Positions 19,679-28,850 of a stretch of DNA of 64,000 nt are shown here, piece by piece (the first letter of the stretch is position 1; each line of letters starts with the position of its first letter). The stretch is from assembly GCF_902712875.1 (NCBI RefSeq), contig NZ_LR743509.1:1240001-1304000 (forward strand). The letters are read 5' to 3'. Below the pieces are notes generated by a model that had not been told where the DNA came from, ran no database searches, and saw only the letters and a list, made by a program, of their open reading frames with translations. This DNA comes from Hyphomicrobium sp. ghe19. Its GTDB lineage: Bacteria; Pseudomonadota; Alphaproteobacteria; Rhizobiales; Hyphomicrobiaceae. The position numbers and the translations under genes are program-made.

Positions 19679-19747
19679 ACGGTCACCAATCGAGCTCGAT
19701 AGCGATCGCGGCAGACCCAAGGGTCGCCCGGCAAAGGATGAAAAGCG

Positions 19748-21319
19748 ATGACCTCCCCGACCAAAGCCGCGCCGAAGCGCGACGAAGACAAGATTATCAT
19801 TTTTGATACAACCTTGCGCGACGGCGAGCAGTGCCCCGGCGCCACGATGACGTTCGAGGAGAAGCTGCAGGTTGCGGAGCTTCTCGACGAGATGGGCGTC
19901 GACGTTATCGAGGCAGGTTTTCCGATCGCATCGGAAGGCGACTTCGAGGCGGTGACCGAGATCGCCAAGCTCGCCAAGCAGTCAGTCATCTGCGGCCTTG
20001 CTCGCGCGAACTTCAACGACATCGACCGGGCGGGCGAAGCGATCAAGCACGCAAAACGCGGTCGCATTCATACGTTCATCGGGACTTCGCCGCTCCACCG
20101 CCAGCATCAGCTGCAGCTCACTCAGGAGCAGGTGCACGAGCGTGTCGTCGCGTCGGTGACGCGGGCACGCGGCTACACCGACGACGTCGAGTGGAGTGCG
20201 ATGGACGCGACGCGCACCGAGCATGATTATCTCTGCCGGGTCGTCGAAGCGGCGATCAAGGCCGGCGCCACGACGATCAACATTCCCGATACGGTCGGCT
20301 ATGCGTTGCCAGAAGAGTATTTCGACCTCATCACGATGCTGAAGACGCGCGTTCCCGGCATGGACAAGGTCGTCATCTCGACCCATTGCCACGACGATTT
20401 GGGACTGGCCGTCGCCAACTCGCTCGCGGGCGTTCGCGCAGGTGCACGACAGATCGAATGCACGATCAACGGTCTCGGCGAGCGGGCAGGCAACGCCGCT
20501 TTGGAAGAGATCGTCATGGCTGTCCGCACGCGCCACGATCTCATGCCGTACAGCACGGGCATTCAGTCCGAGATGCTGGCGCGGGCTTCGAAGCTCGTTT
20601 CGGCGGTGACGAATTTCCCGGTGCAGTACAACAAGGCGATCGTCGGCCGGAACGCTTTCGCGCACGAGAGCGGCATTCATCAGGACGGCGTTTTGAAGAA
20701 TACCGAGACCTACGAGATCATGACGCCGGAGTCCGTCGGCGTTGGAAAATCATCGCTGGTCATGGGCAAGCACTCGGGGCGGGCGGCGTTCAAGTCGAAG
20801 CTGAAAGAGCTCGGCTATACGCTCGGCGACAATGCGATGGAGGATGCCTTCAATCGCTTTAAGGCGCTCGCCGATCGCAAAAAGCATGTCTACGACGAGG
20901 ATATCGAAGCCTTGGTCGACGACGGCATGGCGCACATGAACGACCGGGTAAAGGTCACGGCTTTGACCGTGATCGCGGGGACGATGGGGCCGCAATCGGC
21001 GACGCTGACGCTCGACATCGACGGGCAGTCGAAGACGGTGCAGAGCATCGGCAACGGACCGGTTGATGCAACTTTCAACGCGATCCGGCAGCTCTTTCCG
21101 CATAACGCGCGCCTCGATCTCTATCAGGTGCACGCGGTGACGGAGGGTACCGACGCGCAAGCCGAGGTTTCGGTGCGTCTCGAGGAGGATGGCCGCGTTT
21201 CCACGGGGCGCGCCGCCGATCCCGATACGCTTGTTGCGTCCGCCCGGGCTTTTGTCGCCGCGCTGAATAAGCTTGTCGTGAAGCGGCAGAAAACCGCCCA
21301 GGCTCAGCAGGCAATTTAG
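19748..21319 (+). CDS. leuA: 2-isopropylmalate synthase
   Basis: 523 aa. It makes 2-isopropylmalate from 2-ketoisovalerate and acetyl-CoA, the first committed step of leucine synthesis. Visible are [21 protein letters not shown] at the N-terminus, the metal-binding [30 protein letters not shown], and the C-terminal leucine-binding regulatory domain starting around residue 390. The start follows AAAGGATG. Upstream lies a leucine-rich leader peptide with alternative hairpins, so leucine supply probably sets its expression. Confidence 0.96.
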   Translation: MTSPTKAAPKRDEDKIIIFDTTLRDGEQCPGATMTFEEKLQVAELLDEMGVDVIEAGFPIASEGDFEAVTEIAKLAKQSVICGLARANFNDIDRAGEAIKHAKRGRIHTFIGTSPLHRQHQLQLTQEQVHERVVASVTRARGYTDDVEWSAMDATRTEHDYLCRVVEAAIKAGATTINIPDTVGYALPEEYFDLITMLKTRVPGMDKVVISTHCHDDLGLAVANSLAGVRAGARQIECTINGLGERAGNAALEEIVMAVRTRHDLMPYSTGIQSEMLARASKLVSAVTNFPVQYNKAIVGRNAFAHESGIHQDGVLKNTETYEIMTPESVGVGKSSLVMGKHSGRAAFKSKLKELGYTLGDNAMEDAFNRFKALADRKKHVYDEDIEALVDDGMAHMNDRVKVTALTVIAGTMGPQSATLTLDIDGQSKTVQSIGNGPVDATFNAIRQLFPHNARLDLYQVHAVTEGTDAQAEVSVRLEEDGRVSTGRAADPDTLVASARAFVAALNKLVVKRQKTAQAQQAI

Positions 21320-21521
21320 GCGAATTAGCAGATTTTCGCTTAACTTTTAACTGCGGTAGCGTGCAGCAATGTGCGCTACCCGCGCCCGTTTGTCTGTATA
21401 ACAACGAAAGCCGCAGCCAGTTACCAATCACGCGAGAGCCTTGCTTTGGACAGGCCGGCCATCTTGTATAACGCCTTCCACACCATAAGCTGGGCGGCAT
21501 CAGATTAGGCCAGGTTCGCGA

Positions 21522-22562
21522 ATGTTCGGTTTAGGCTTCGGCAGCGTACTTCCCGATAACATTGCGATTGATCTCGGCACTGCGAACACTCTCGTTTACG
21601 TCGAGGGTCGCGGCGTCATCATCAACGAGCCGTCCGTCGTCGCCATTCGTTCGCGCGGCGGCGTCCGCGATGTGCTGGCGGTAGGCGAGAAGGCTAAGCA
21701 GATGCTCGGCCGGACTCCGGAAAGCATCGAGACGATAAGGCCGCTGCGCGACGGCGTGATTGCCGATTTCGTCGCGACCGAGGAAATGCTGCGTCAGTTC
21801 ATCGGGCGCACGAAGTCGCTTATCGAATTCGTTCGCCCGCGGATTTTGATTTGTGTGCCGGCCGGCGCGACGCCGGTGGAGCGGCGCGCTGTCTACGAGA
21901 CGGCGCTGTCGGCCGGGGCGCGAAAGGTATTTCTCGTCGAGGAGCCTGTCGCGGCGGCGATCGGGGCGGGATTGCCGATCGATGAGCCCAAGGGATCGAT
22001 GGTGGTCGATATCGGCGGCGGGACGACGGACATCGCGGTTCTGTCTCTCGGCGGCGTGGTGCAGGCGCGCTCGATCCGCTGCGGCGGCACGGCGATGGAC
22101 GATGCCATCGTCCGTTACGTCAGGCGCAAGCATCAACTGGTGATCGGCGAAGCGAATGCCGAGCGCATCAAGATCGAGGCGGGTTCGGCGTCGCGCATCA
22201 TCAACGGCGAAACTGCCGAAATTTTTATTCGCGGCCGGGAGATCAGGGAGGGGAAGGCGAAGACGGTCGTTCTCGGGCCGCACGATATTGCGGAGGCGCT
22301 GGAAGGAACGGTCGAGCAGATCGCCGAATTCATCCAGCACGGAATTGAGGATCTGCCGGCGGAAATTTCGACGGATATTTGCGAGCGCGGTATTCACCTT
22401 TCGGGCGGGGGCGCCAAGCTCGCCAAGCTCGACGAGGAACTGGAACGCAGGATCGGCGTCAAGGTTCATTTACCCGAGCTGCCGGAGCAATGCGTCATTG
22501 CGGGGACGGCTGCGATATTGCGCTCGCTCAAGGAACGCGAGCATCTTTTGATCAGGCCTTGA
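21522..22562 (+). CDS. mreB: Rod-shape determining actin homologue MreB
   Basis: 346 aa, the standard length. It forms membrane-bound filaments that guide lateral wall synthesis. Nucleotide-binding blocks are visible: phosphate-1 DLGTANTLVYVEGRG, phosphate-2 VVDIGGGTTDIAVLSLGG and the adenosine block HLSGGGAKLAKLD. The upstream 200 bases contain an inverted repeat (21355-21361 with 21374-21380) that could end leuA, and two TATAAC boxes (near 21396 and 21468) that could serve mreB; no -35 box is convincing. It heads the mre-mrd operon. Confidence 0.97.
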   Translation: MFGLGFGSVLPDNIAIDLGTANTLVYVEGRGVIINEPSVVAIRSRGGVRDVLAVGEKAKQMLGRTPESIETIRPLRDGVIADFVATEEMLRQFIGRTKSLIEFVRPRILICVPAGATPVERRAVYETALSAGARKVFLVEEPVAAAIGAGLPIDEPKGSMVVDIGGGTTDIAVLSLGGVVQARSIRCGGTAMDDAIVRYVRRKHQLVIGEANAERIKIEAGSASRIINGETAEIFIRGREIREGKAKTVVLGPHDIAEALEGTVEQIAEFIQHGIEDLPAEISTDICERGIHLSGGGAKLAKLDEELERRIGVKVHLPELPEQCVIAGTAAILRSLKEREHLLIRP

Positions 22563-22601
22563 CCTGCGCCAGCGCAGGTCGAGAGCAGCGGACGAATTGT
22601 C

Positions 22602-23522
22602 ATGGCCCGGCTGAAGGACGACAAGCTTTTTCTGCGGCGCGGCGATAGCGCAGCGGGAAAGCGCGCGCGGCCCGTGCTGCTGCTTCTTGTGTTCGTCGCC
22701 GCGGGCTTAATGTTGCTCAGCCGGCTCGACCACGGGATGATCGGCGACGTCCGCTGGCGGGCTCAGTCCTGGCTGACGCCGGTTCTGCAAGGCGCGATGA
22801 TACCAGCCGAGCCGATTCGCGAAATCGGACGATCGATATCGACGCACGTCGACCTCGGAAACGAACTCGCGCGCCTCAGGCAAGAGAATCAAAAGCTCGA
22901 GAACTGGAAGTGGCGGGCGCGACAACTCGAAGCGAAGGTTGCCGATCTCGAAGCATTGGCGAAGGTTGTCCCGGAGCAGAAGCTCGATTTCGTAACGAGC
23001 CGCGTCATCGCGGACTCGAGCGGCGCGTTCGGGCGCAGCGTAACGATCGATGCGGGGCGATCGCGACACGTCAAAGAGGGCTATCCGGTCATCAACGCCG
23101 ACGGACTCGTGGGACGTATCGTCGACGCCAGTCAGAACGTTGCTCGCGTGCTGCTTGCGACAGATCTCAACAGCCGAATTCCCGTTCAGATCGGCCCCAA
23201 CGCCGTCCGCGGAATTCTTGCCGGAGATAACAGTTCCCGTCCGAAGATCATCTACGTGCCGGAAGGCGCCAACATTGCCATCGGCGACGATGTCGCGACG
23301 TCGGGCACGGGCGGATTATTTCCCGCCGGTCTTCGCCTCGGAACGGTCGCGGGAAATCTCTCGGACCCGCGCGTCCAATTGCGCGCCGACCTCGACCGTT
23401 TGGATTACGTGAGCGTGCTCTTCTACGCCGATCCGTTCCGCGACCTCACGGACGATCTGGCGAACCGCAGGGCGGCGGGGGAAGCCAGCAACGTCACTGC
23501 GCCGGCAGGGAAACCAAAATGA
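22602..23522 (+). CDS. mreC: Rod-shape determining protein MreC
   Basis: 306 aa. One N-terminal membrane segment (VLLLLVFVAAGLMLLSRL) is followed by a periplasmic coiled coil (about residues 85-125) and the MreC beta domains, with GRSVTIDAGRSRHVKEGYPV and the glycine-rich VATSGTGGLFPAGLRLG. MreC binds PBP2 and switches on the RodA-PBP2 pair. Its stop overlaps the mreD start by four bases (ATGA). Confidence 0.94.
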   Translation: MARLKDDKLFLRRGDSAAGKRARPVLLLLVFVAAGLMLLSRLDHGMIGDVRWRAQSWLTPVLQGAMIPAEPIREIGRSISTHVDLGNELARLRQENQKLENWKWRARQLEAKVADLEALAKVVPEQKLDFVTSRVIADSSGAFGRSVTIDAGRSRHVKEGYPVINADGLVGRIVDASQNVARVLLATDLNSRIPVQIGPNAVRGILAGDNSSRPKIIYVPEGANIAIGDDVATSGTGGLFPAGLRLGTVAGNLSDPRVQLRADLDRLDYVSVLFYADPFRDLTDDLANRRAAGEASNVTAPAGKPK

Positions 23523-24034
23523 TGTGGCTTCGCTTTCTGATGCCGGTCATTTCCGTCGTGGTGCTGACGCTCGCGGCCGTGCTGCCATGGGGACTGGCGG
23601 CTGAAGATCGTTTCGTGCTGCCGCTCTTGCCCGTCATCGCGATTTACCGGTGGACGCTCGACGCGGATGCGTGGCTGCCGGAGTGGGTGGTCTTTCTCAC
23701 CGGCTTGACGCTCGACGTGTTGACGCAAGGTCCTCTCGGGTATTGGGCGCTCGTTTATCTTTTCGCCTACGCCGTCGCGCTATTCGCCTCGCGCGTGAGG
23801 GTCGATAGCGCACTCGGAAGAATGGCCCTTCTCGCCGGCGCGATCGGGCTGGTGACCGCTTTCGCCTGGCTATTGGCCTCCCTCTATTTTCTGCAAATGC
23901 TTGATTGGGCGCCCTATGCGCGGAGCGCGATTGTCGCGATTTTCGCTGCGCTTCTGATTTTTCCGGTGCTCGGCCTTATCCGATCGGTGTCCAAGCCGGC
24001 GCGAGGTATCCGTCTCACTCGAGGCAGCGGATGA
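23519..24034 (+). CDS. mreD: Rod-shape determining membrane protein MreD
   Basis: 171 aa, five to six hydrophobic segments and little else, as usual for MreD. The middle has the recognisable TLDVLTQGPLGYWALVYL stretch. It overlaps both neighbours by four bases, so translation is coupled across mreC-mreD-mrdA. It is part of the elongasome inner-membrane complex. Confidence 0.9.
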   Translation: MMWLRFLMPVISVVVLTLAAVLPWGLAAEDRFVLPLLPVIAIYRWTLDADAWLPEWVVFLTGLTLDVLTQGPLGYWALVYLFAYAVALFASRVRVDSALGRMALLAGAIGLVTAFAWLLASLYFLQMLDWAPYARSAIVAIFAALLIFPVLGLIRSVSKPARGIRLTRGSG

Positions 24035-25821
24035 CGGACACCTCCGATCGGGCCCCACGGCAACTGGATCAATTCACGCGGCGAAGCCTGCTGCTCGGCG
24101 GCGTGCAAGCAGCGGCCTTGGGTCTGGTCGGTTGGAGGCTGTTCGATCTGCAGGTGATGGGCGCTCACCGTTATGGGCCGCTCGCGGAGAATAACCGTCT
24201 CAATCTACAGGTCGTGGCGCCCAAGCGCGGGCGCATTCTCGATCGCACCGGACACGTGCTCGCCGACAACGAGCAAGTTTTTCGCGTTACCATCACGCCG
24301 GCAGTCGCAAAGAATGTTGGCGGCGTTCTACGGCGCGTCAGCCGTATTCTGCCGCTTACGGACGATGAGATCGCGAAGATCGTCGCTCGCGCGCGGAAGC
24401 AGGGGCGGAGCGTTCCGACGACCGTCGCATCGGATTTGAGTTTCGAGCAGGTGGCGCACCTCAATCTCGCCGCGCCGAGCCTTCCCGGCATCAACACCGA
24501 ATTCGTATTGCGGCGCCGTTATCTTGGCGGGGCTGCGCTCTGTCATGTCGTGGGGTTTGTCGGCAGCGTCGAGCGGTTCACGATCGACGATGATGCCGTC
24601 GCAAGACTGCCGGAAATGCGCATCGGCAAAAGCGGCGCCGAATTGGGGTTCGATGGCGACCTCCGCGGCACGGGCGGGACGCAGAAAGTCGAAGTCGATG
24701 CGCGCGGACGTGCCGTCCGCAATCTCGATACGGTCGATCCCGTCGCGGGCCGCGATGTGACGCTGACGATCGATTCCGAACTTCAGCGGCTGGTGGGCGA
24801 CCGGCTGCAGGGCGCGGGCTCTGCGGCGGCTGCGGTGCTGCTCGATATTCAAACGGGCGGGATCGTCGTCATGGCTTCCGCTCCGGGGTTCGACCCGGGA
24901 GCGATCGCGGGGGGAATAACAGTTGCCGACTGGCAGAAGCTCGCGCAGTCGGAAGACAAACCGCTTCTCAATCGTGCTGTCGCTGGTCAGTACGCGCCCG
25001 GTTCAACCTTCGTTGTCGTGACGGCGCTCGCCGCGCTCGAAGCCGGTGTTCTGTCGCCGAGCGAACGCATCGTCTGCGACGGTGAATACGAATATCGCGG
25101 AGACGTGTACCGCTGTTCGAAGCGGGGCGGGCATGGAAGTCTCTCTCTCCATGAAGCGATCAGTTCGTCTTGCGAAGTGTTCTTCTGCGAAGTGGCCGCC
25201 CGCTTAGGCATCGCGCGGCTCTCGGTTGCGGCACGGGCGCTGGGGCTTGGTGCGATGTGGAACTTCGGGCTCAGCGAGGAGAAGTCCGGGCTTGTTCCGG
25301 ATCCCGATTGGAAGCGGGGAAATCTCAGTTCGGCTTGGCTCGGCGGCGAGACGGTGCTGACCGGCGTTGGACAGGGCTACGTGCAGGCGACGCCGTTGCA
25401 GCTTGCCGTGATGACGGCGCGGATTGCTTCGGGGCGGAGTGTCGTTCCCGTGCTCGAGAAGCGCGACGGCATATCCCAGTTCGTGCCACTCAATTTCGGT
25501 GAGGCGCATTTCGACGCCATTCGTCAGGGTATGGCCGCCGCCGTCAACGAGCAGGGCGGGAGTGCGGAAGAAGCCAAGCTCGGCGCGGGGAGGCCGGTCG
25601 TTGCCGGGAAGGCCGGGGCATCGAAGATTTTCATCGGCTATGAGCCGGCGGAGGCGCCGCGATATGCCATCGCAACCGTTGTCGAGCGCGGCAACGCGTC
25701 GGCGGCACTTCTCGCGCGCGATATTCTGAACTTCGCCGTCGATCGCGCGGATCATGCCGGCGGCAAGTCTCCGCAAGGCGGCGTTTTCCCCACGGGTGAC
25801 AACACCGGGAAGGCCGGATGA
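24031..25821 (+). CDS. mrdA: Penicillin-binding protein 2 with degenerate transpeptidase motifs
   Basis: 596 aa from the ATG at 24031, overlapping the mreD stop. A membrane anchor (LLLGGVQAAALGLVGWRLF), the dimerisation/pedestal domain (NNRLNLQVVAPKRGRILDR) and the transpeptidase domain are all present at full length. The active-site motifs are altered: SxxK is S325-T-F-V328 instead of STFK, the second motif is S380-C-E382 where PBP2 normally has SxD, and KTG is K527-A-G529. Loss of the SxxK lysine should abolish serine acylation, so this PBP2 is probably not a transpeptidase but may still activate RodA. The frame is intact and the operon context is normal. Confidence 0.93.
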   Translation: MTDTSDRAPRQLDQFTRRSLLLGGVQAAALGLVGWRLFDLQVMGAHRYGPLAENNRLNLQVVAPKRGRILDRTGHVLADNEQVFRVTITPAVAKNVGGVLRRVSRILPLTDDEIAKIVARARKQGRSVPTTVASDLSFEQVAHLNLAAPSLPGINTEFVLRRRYLGGAALCHVVGFVGSVERFTIDDDAVARLPEMRIGKSGAELGFDGDLRGTGGTQKVEVDARGRAVRNLDTVDPVAGRDVTLTIDSELQRLVGDRLQGAGSAAAAVLLDIQTGGIVVMASAPGFDPGAIAGGITVADWQKLAQSEDKPLLNRAVAGQYAPGSTFVVVTALAALEAGVLSPSERIVCDGEYEYRGDVYRCSKRGGHGSLSLHEAISSSCEVFFCEVAARLGIARLSVAARALGLGAMWNFGLSEEKSGLVPDPDWKRGNLSSAWLGGETVLTGVGQGYVQATPLQLAVMTARIASGRSVVPVLEKRDGISQFVPLNFGEAHFDAIRQGMAAAVNEQGGSAEEAKLGAGRPVVAGKAGASKIFIGYEPAEAPRYAIATVVERGNASAALLARDILNFAVDRADHAGGKSPQGGVFPTGDNTGKAG

Positions 25822-26954
25822 TGGATGCGTTGTTCTCCACTTGGAGCACGAGCCGGCCGCTGCGCCTCAGCGACAAGCTGTGGCGCATTCACTGGCCCGT
25901 GCTTCTGACGGCGTGCCTGCTCGCGGGTATTGGCACGGCGACGCTTTATTCCGTTTCCGGCGGCTCGTTTCAGCCGTGGGCGGAACGGCATACGCTGCGT
26001 TTTCTCGTCATGCTTGGCATCGTCGTCGCCATGGCGACCGTTCGCCTCGATGTGTGGATGAAGCTCGCTTATCCGGCGTATCTCGCGGCGCTCGCAATGT
26101 TGGCTCTCGTGCCGTTTGTCGGCTCGGAGGCGCTCGGCGCGAAGCGATGGATCGACGTTGGTCCAATCTCGTTCCAACCGTCGGAGCTTATGAAACTCGC
26201 CCTTGTTGCAGCTCTCGCGCGTTTTTATTTTCAGCTTCCGCCCGAGAAATTTGGGAAGCCTCAGTATGTTCTGGTGCCGCTGGCGATGATCGGGGTGCCG
26301 GTGTTTTTGACGATGCAGCAGCCCGATCTCGGATCGGCTTGCCTGTTCATTGCGCTTGGCTTGGCGCTGATGTTTCTCGCGGGTGTTCCGCTTCGCTATT
26401 TCGCGCTCGGCGGGTTGATCGCCATTGCCTCTCTGCCGGTGATCTGGTCGGGAATGCACGACTACCAGAAGCGCCGCGTCGAAGTTTTCATCAATCCCGG
26501 CATGGACCCGCTGGGTTCGGGCTATCACATCACGCAATCGAAGATCGCGCTGGGCGCGGGGGGCGTTGCGGGCAAGGGCTTCATGCAGGGCACGCAGAGC
26601 CAGCTCGACTTCGTGCCGGAGAAACATACCGATTTCATCGCGAGCATCATCGGCGAAGAGTGGGGCTTCAAGGGGATGCTGGCTTTGATCGCCATTTACG
26701 CCCTGCTCATTCTGATGATGATGATCATGGCGCAGCGGTGCGAGAACCGTTTCGCGCGCCTCGCCATTGCCGGGTCGGCGACGACATTTTTCCTCTACGT
26801 CTTCTTCAATCTCGCCATGGTCACCGGGCTCGTTCCTGTCGTCGGCATACCGCTTCCGCTCGTCTCGTACGGCGGCACATCGATGACGACGCTGATGCTC
26901 GGTCTCGGGTTGGCGATGTCTGCCTACGTCCATGGCCGGGCCGACCGGCGCTGA
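25818..26954 (+). CDS. rodA: Peptidoglycan glycosyltransferase RodA
   Basis: 378 aa, about ten membrane helices, SEDS family. It polymerises lipid II into glycan strands together with PBP2. The catalytic Asp block is intact (MQQPDLGSACLF), as are the GSGYHITQSKIALGAGG and FVPEKHTDFIASIIGEEWG loops and the C-terminal PLPLVSYGGTSM. It overlaps the mrdA stop by four bases and ends the operon before a strong hairpin at 27076. Confidence 0.96.
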   Translation: MMDALFSTWSTSRPLRLSDKLWRIHWPVLLTACLLAGIGTATLYSVSGGSFQPWAERHTLRFLVMLGIVVAMATVRLDVWMKLAYPAYLAALAMLALVPFVGSEALGAKRWIDVGPISFQPSELMKLALVAALARFYFQLPPEKFGKPQYVLVPLAMIGVPVFLTMQQPDLGSACLFIALGLALMFLAGVPLRYFALGGLIAIASLPVIWSGMHDYQKRRVEVFINPGMDPLGSGYHITQSKIALGAGGVAGKGFMQGTQSQLDFVPEKHTDFIASIIGEEWGFKGMLALIAIYALLILMMMIMAQRCENRFARLAIAGSATTFFLYVFFNLAMVTGLVPVVGIPLPLVSYGGTSMTTLMLGLGLAMSAYVHGRADRR

Positions 26955-27075
26955 GCGCGGCGCCCGAGCCGATGGAGTGCTTTCGCCCCCCGCAAAATCG
27001 GCGTTTATTTCAAACGGCTGTTATAGTTTGAGGAGGGGGGTGGACAGCGCCCCTGGCCGATGCTATTCGCTCCAC

Positions 27076-27103
27076 CGAAGGGGCCCGCATTCGGGCCCCT
27101 TCG
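27076..27103 (+). terminator. Terminator hairpin after the mre-rodA operon
   Basis: Perfect 11-bp stem CGAAGGGGCCC / GGGCCCCTTCG (27076-27086 with 27093-27103) with loop GCATTC. It is followed by CCGTCCTTT. It lies about 120 bases past rodA and 48 before the tRNA. Confidence 0.7.
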
Positions 27104-27151
27104 CCGTCCTTTGGAGCTTCGGCTCCCTTCGTTAGGCCGGTCATTGGTACG

Positions 27152-27227
<76 letters not shown>

Positions 27228-27738
27228 ATATCAGAAATATCGGCGAGATTTTCGCGATACGTTGTACGTTTGCAGCTGGCTCTCGAAATGTCGATCCGAC
27301 ACGTCAGCCTTCTATCCGAAATCAGACGGAATGATTTTCCGTTGTCGATGTCCGCAACGAGCCATTAGCTGACATCAGGTCACAATTCCGGCGCAGCCGC
27401 CCGGAGCAGCAACTCTATCGTCTAGGCCTTCGAGAGCGTCGGCCGCCGCCGCTCGGTCATCGGCGGCGGGCCCATCATTATGTTCGCACAACTTTCTCTG
27501 GCTCCATTCACGTTGTCGGAAATCATGCGAACGCTCGACCCTCTCGGCGTCGACCGATGGCCGATCGATCTCGCGCTGAAATATGGAGTGCGAGATAGCC
27601 TCAATTGCCCCGTGGGAGGCAGGTAGGTGGTTACATTCTGGTTGCCGACTAGCTGCGTCGCCACGCAGATCAGTTCATAGATCTAGCCTATCTGGCGAGC
27701 CAGGTTGGTGGGGATTGCTCTCGCTCGAATTAGAACGG
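27228..27738. other. Gap of about 510 bases without a supported gene
   Basis: An 80-codon minus-strand frame (27422-27664) is open but has no ribosome site and no protein-like pattern that I can defend. Nothing else stands out; there is no copy of the tRNA 3' end. Confidence 0.4.
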
Positions 27739-28167
27739 TTACCACACGAGGGAGAGCGCCACCTCGCCCGGCATTCCACCCGGAAAACTTACGATTTCTG
27801 CACGAAGCTTGTACCCCAGTGGCCGCAATTGTTCATCGTAGAATTCGAATGCATCCTTGGCGAAGCCGGTTAGCGACGTCGGCCATTCGGGATCCGCTGT
27901 GTTAATGCGTCGACCGCCGTCGCTACAGTAGTTCGACGGAAACGTAATCACCTGTAGGTGATGATGTCCGTTTTGAGCTGCGATGCGCACGGCGTTGTTT
28001 ATGCGCTCGATCGCCTCAGGCGCGACTTTACGCGACATGAAGGCTTCGCGCAGTTCGCGCTGTTGCTGTTTCTTGCTCTGGCTGAGTTTTTGCTCGCGCT
28101 TCAGCTCTTCCATTTCCGCGTCGGAGGCGATCATCTGCAGATCTTCAGGTCGCAACAGTCCAGGCAT
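27739..28167 (-). CDS. Conserved hypothetical cytosolic protein
   Basis: 142 aa from the ATG at 28167, which follows AGAAGGAG at proper spacing; an ATG seven codons upstream is the alternative. The N-terminal half is a charged helix (EMEELKREQKLSQSKKQQQ), perhaps a coiled coil. The C-terminal half is globular, with HHHLQVITFPSNYCSDGG and GFAKDAFEFYDEQLRPLGYK. No signal peptide. I do not know a named family; the look is of a real conserved protein. It is divergent from the SulP gene. Confidence 0.72.
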   Translation of the reverse strand: MPGLLRPEDLQMIASDAEMEELKREQKLSQSKKQQQRELREAFMSRKVAPEAIERINNAVRIAAQNGHHHLQVITFPSNYCSDGGRRINTADPEWPTSLTGFAKDAFEFYDEQLRPLGYKLRAEIVSFPGGMPGEVALSLVW

Positions 28168-28850
28168 GCTTTCTTCTCCTTCTGTCATCGGCAGGCGGAA
28201 AGCTGCTTTTTTCGTGGTGCTTCAAACTTCTCACCGCTTGCAAGCATATGGAGAAAGAGAATGCTCCGCTGCCAAGCATCGTACGAAAAGGTCCGCGTCT
28301 CGTGGGCGAAGTCGAGAGGTCACGTGTTGCTTGAGTTCGGACGGCTGAGATCGTCGGATCTGCCATGTCCCGTTACTCCAATTGATCAGTAATTAATCAG
28401 CCTGCATGCGAACTGTTTGAAGCATATGCCGACGTCGATCGAAATCAAGATTAGGAGTGTGATAAATCGCTAACAGGATAGTGTGTAGATCAAAACTCGG
28501 CGCGATCTCACAATTAACGAAGTTGGTCAGCCATGACGGGCCGCTCCCGCTTTATCCGCATTGCAGTCGAGCTACTTGTCGATCCCATTCTGAAACGGGT
28601 TCCGTCCCCGAATGCTATTCACAATCGATTGATTAAAATGCAGTACAAAGAGTAATGGACGAGCGAGGGATCTTGTTCAGCTGCCCGATCAAGCGATAGC
28701 GCGAGCGTGATTTGCTGTGCATTGCAAGATGGGTGAGAAGCGCAACGAAGATCTCTCTCTCTCTCTCTCTTGCGGCCGCTGCTCAACAGCGCAATTGTGA
28801 AATAGCAGTTTGCAAAGCGATTGTTGGACTGCCCTTTCAGGGCGCCAGAG
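28168..28850. other. Intergenic region of about 680 bases
   Basis: It separates the divergent hypothetical gene and the SulP permease gene. It is AT-richer than its surroundings between about 28380 and 28660 and carries a TC dinucleotide tract (28752-28770). I see no gene; frames on both strands here lack ribosome sites and protein-like composition. Confidence 0.5.
28752..28770. repeat. TC dinucleotide tract (9.5 units)
   Basis: An uninterrupted TC repeat of 19 bases, about 80 bases upstream of the SulP start at 28851. Such tracts can slip during replication and, when placed between promoter elements, vary expression. Confidence 0.9.

Noticed and set aside
21320..21521. Promoter for mreB
   Set aside because: TATAAC-like boxes are present (near 21396 and 21468), but no -35 box at good spacing; not listed as a promoter.
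27422..27664. 80-codon minus-strand frame after the tRNA, considered as an integrase remnant
   Set aside because: No integrase motif, and no direct repeat of the tRNA 3' end was found downstream to support an attachment site.
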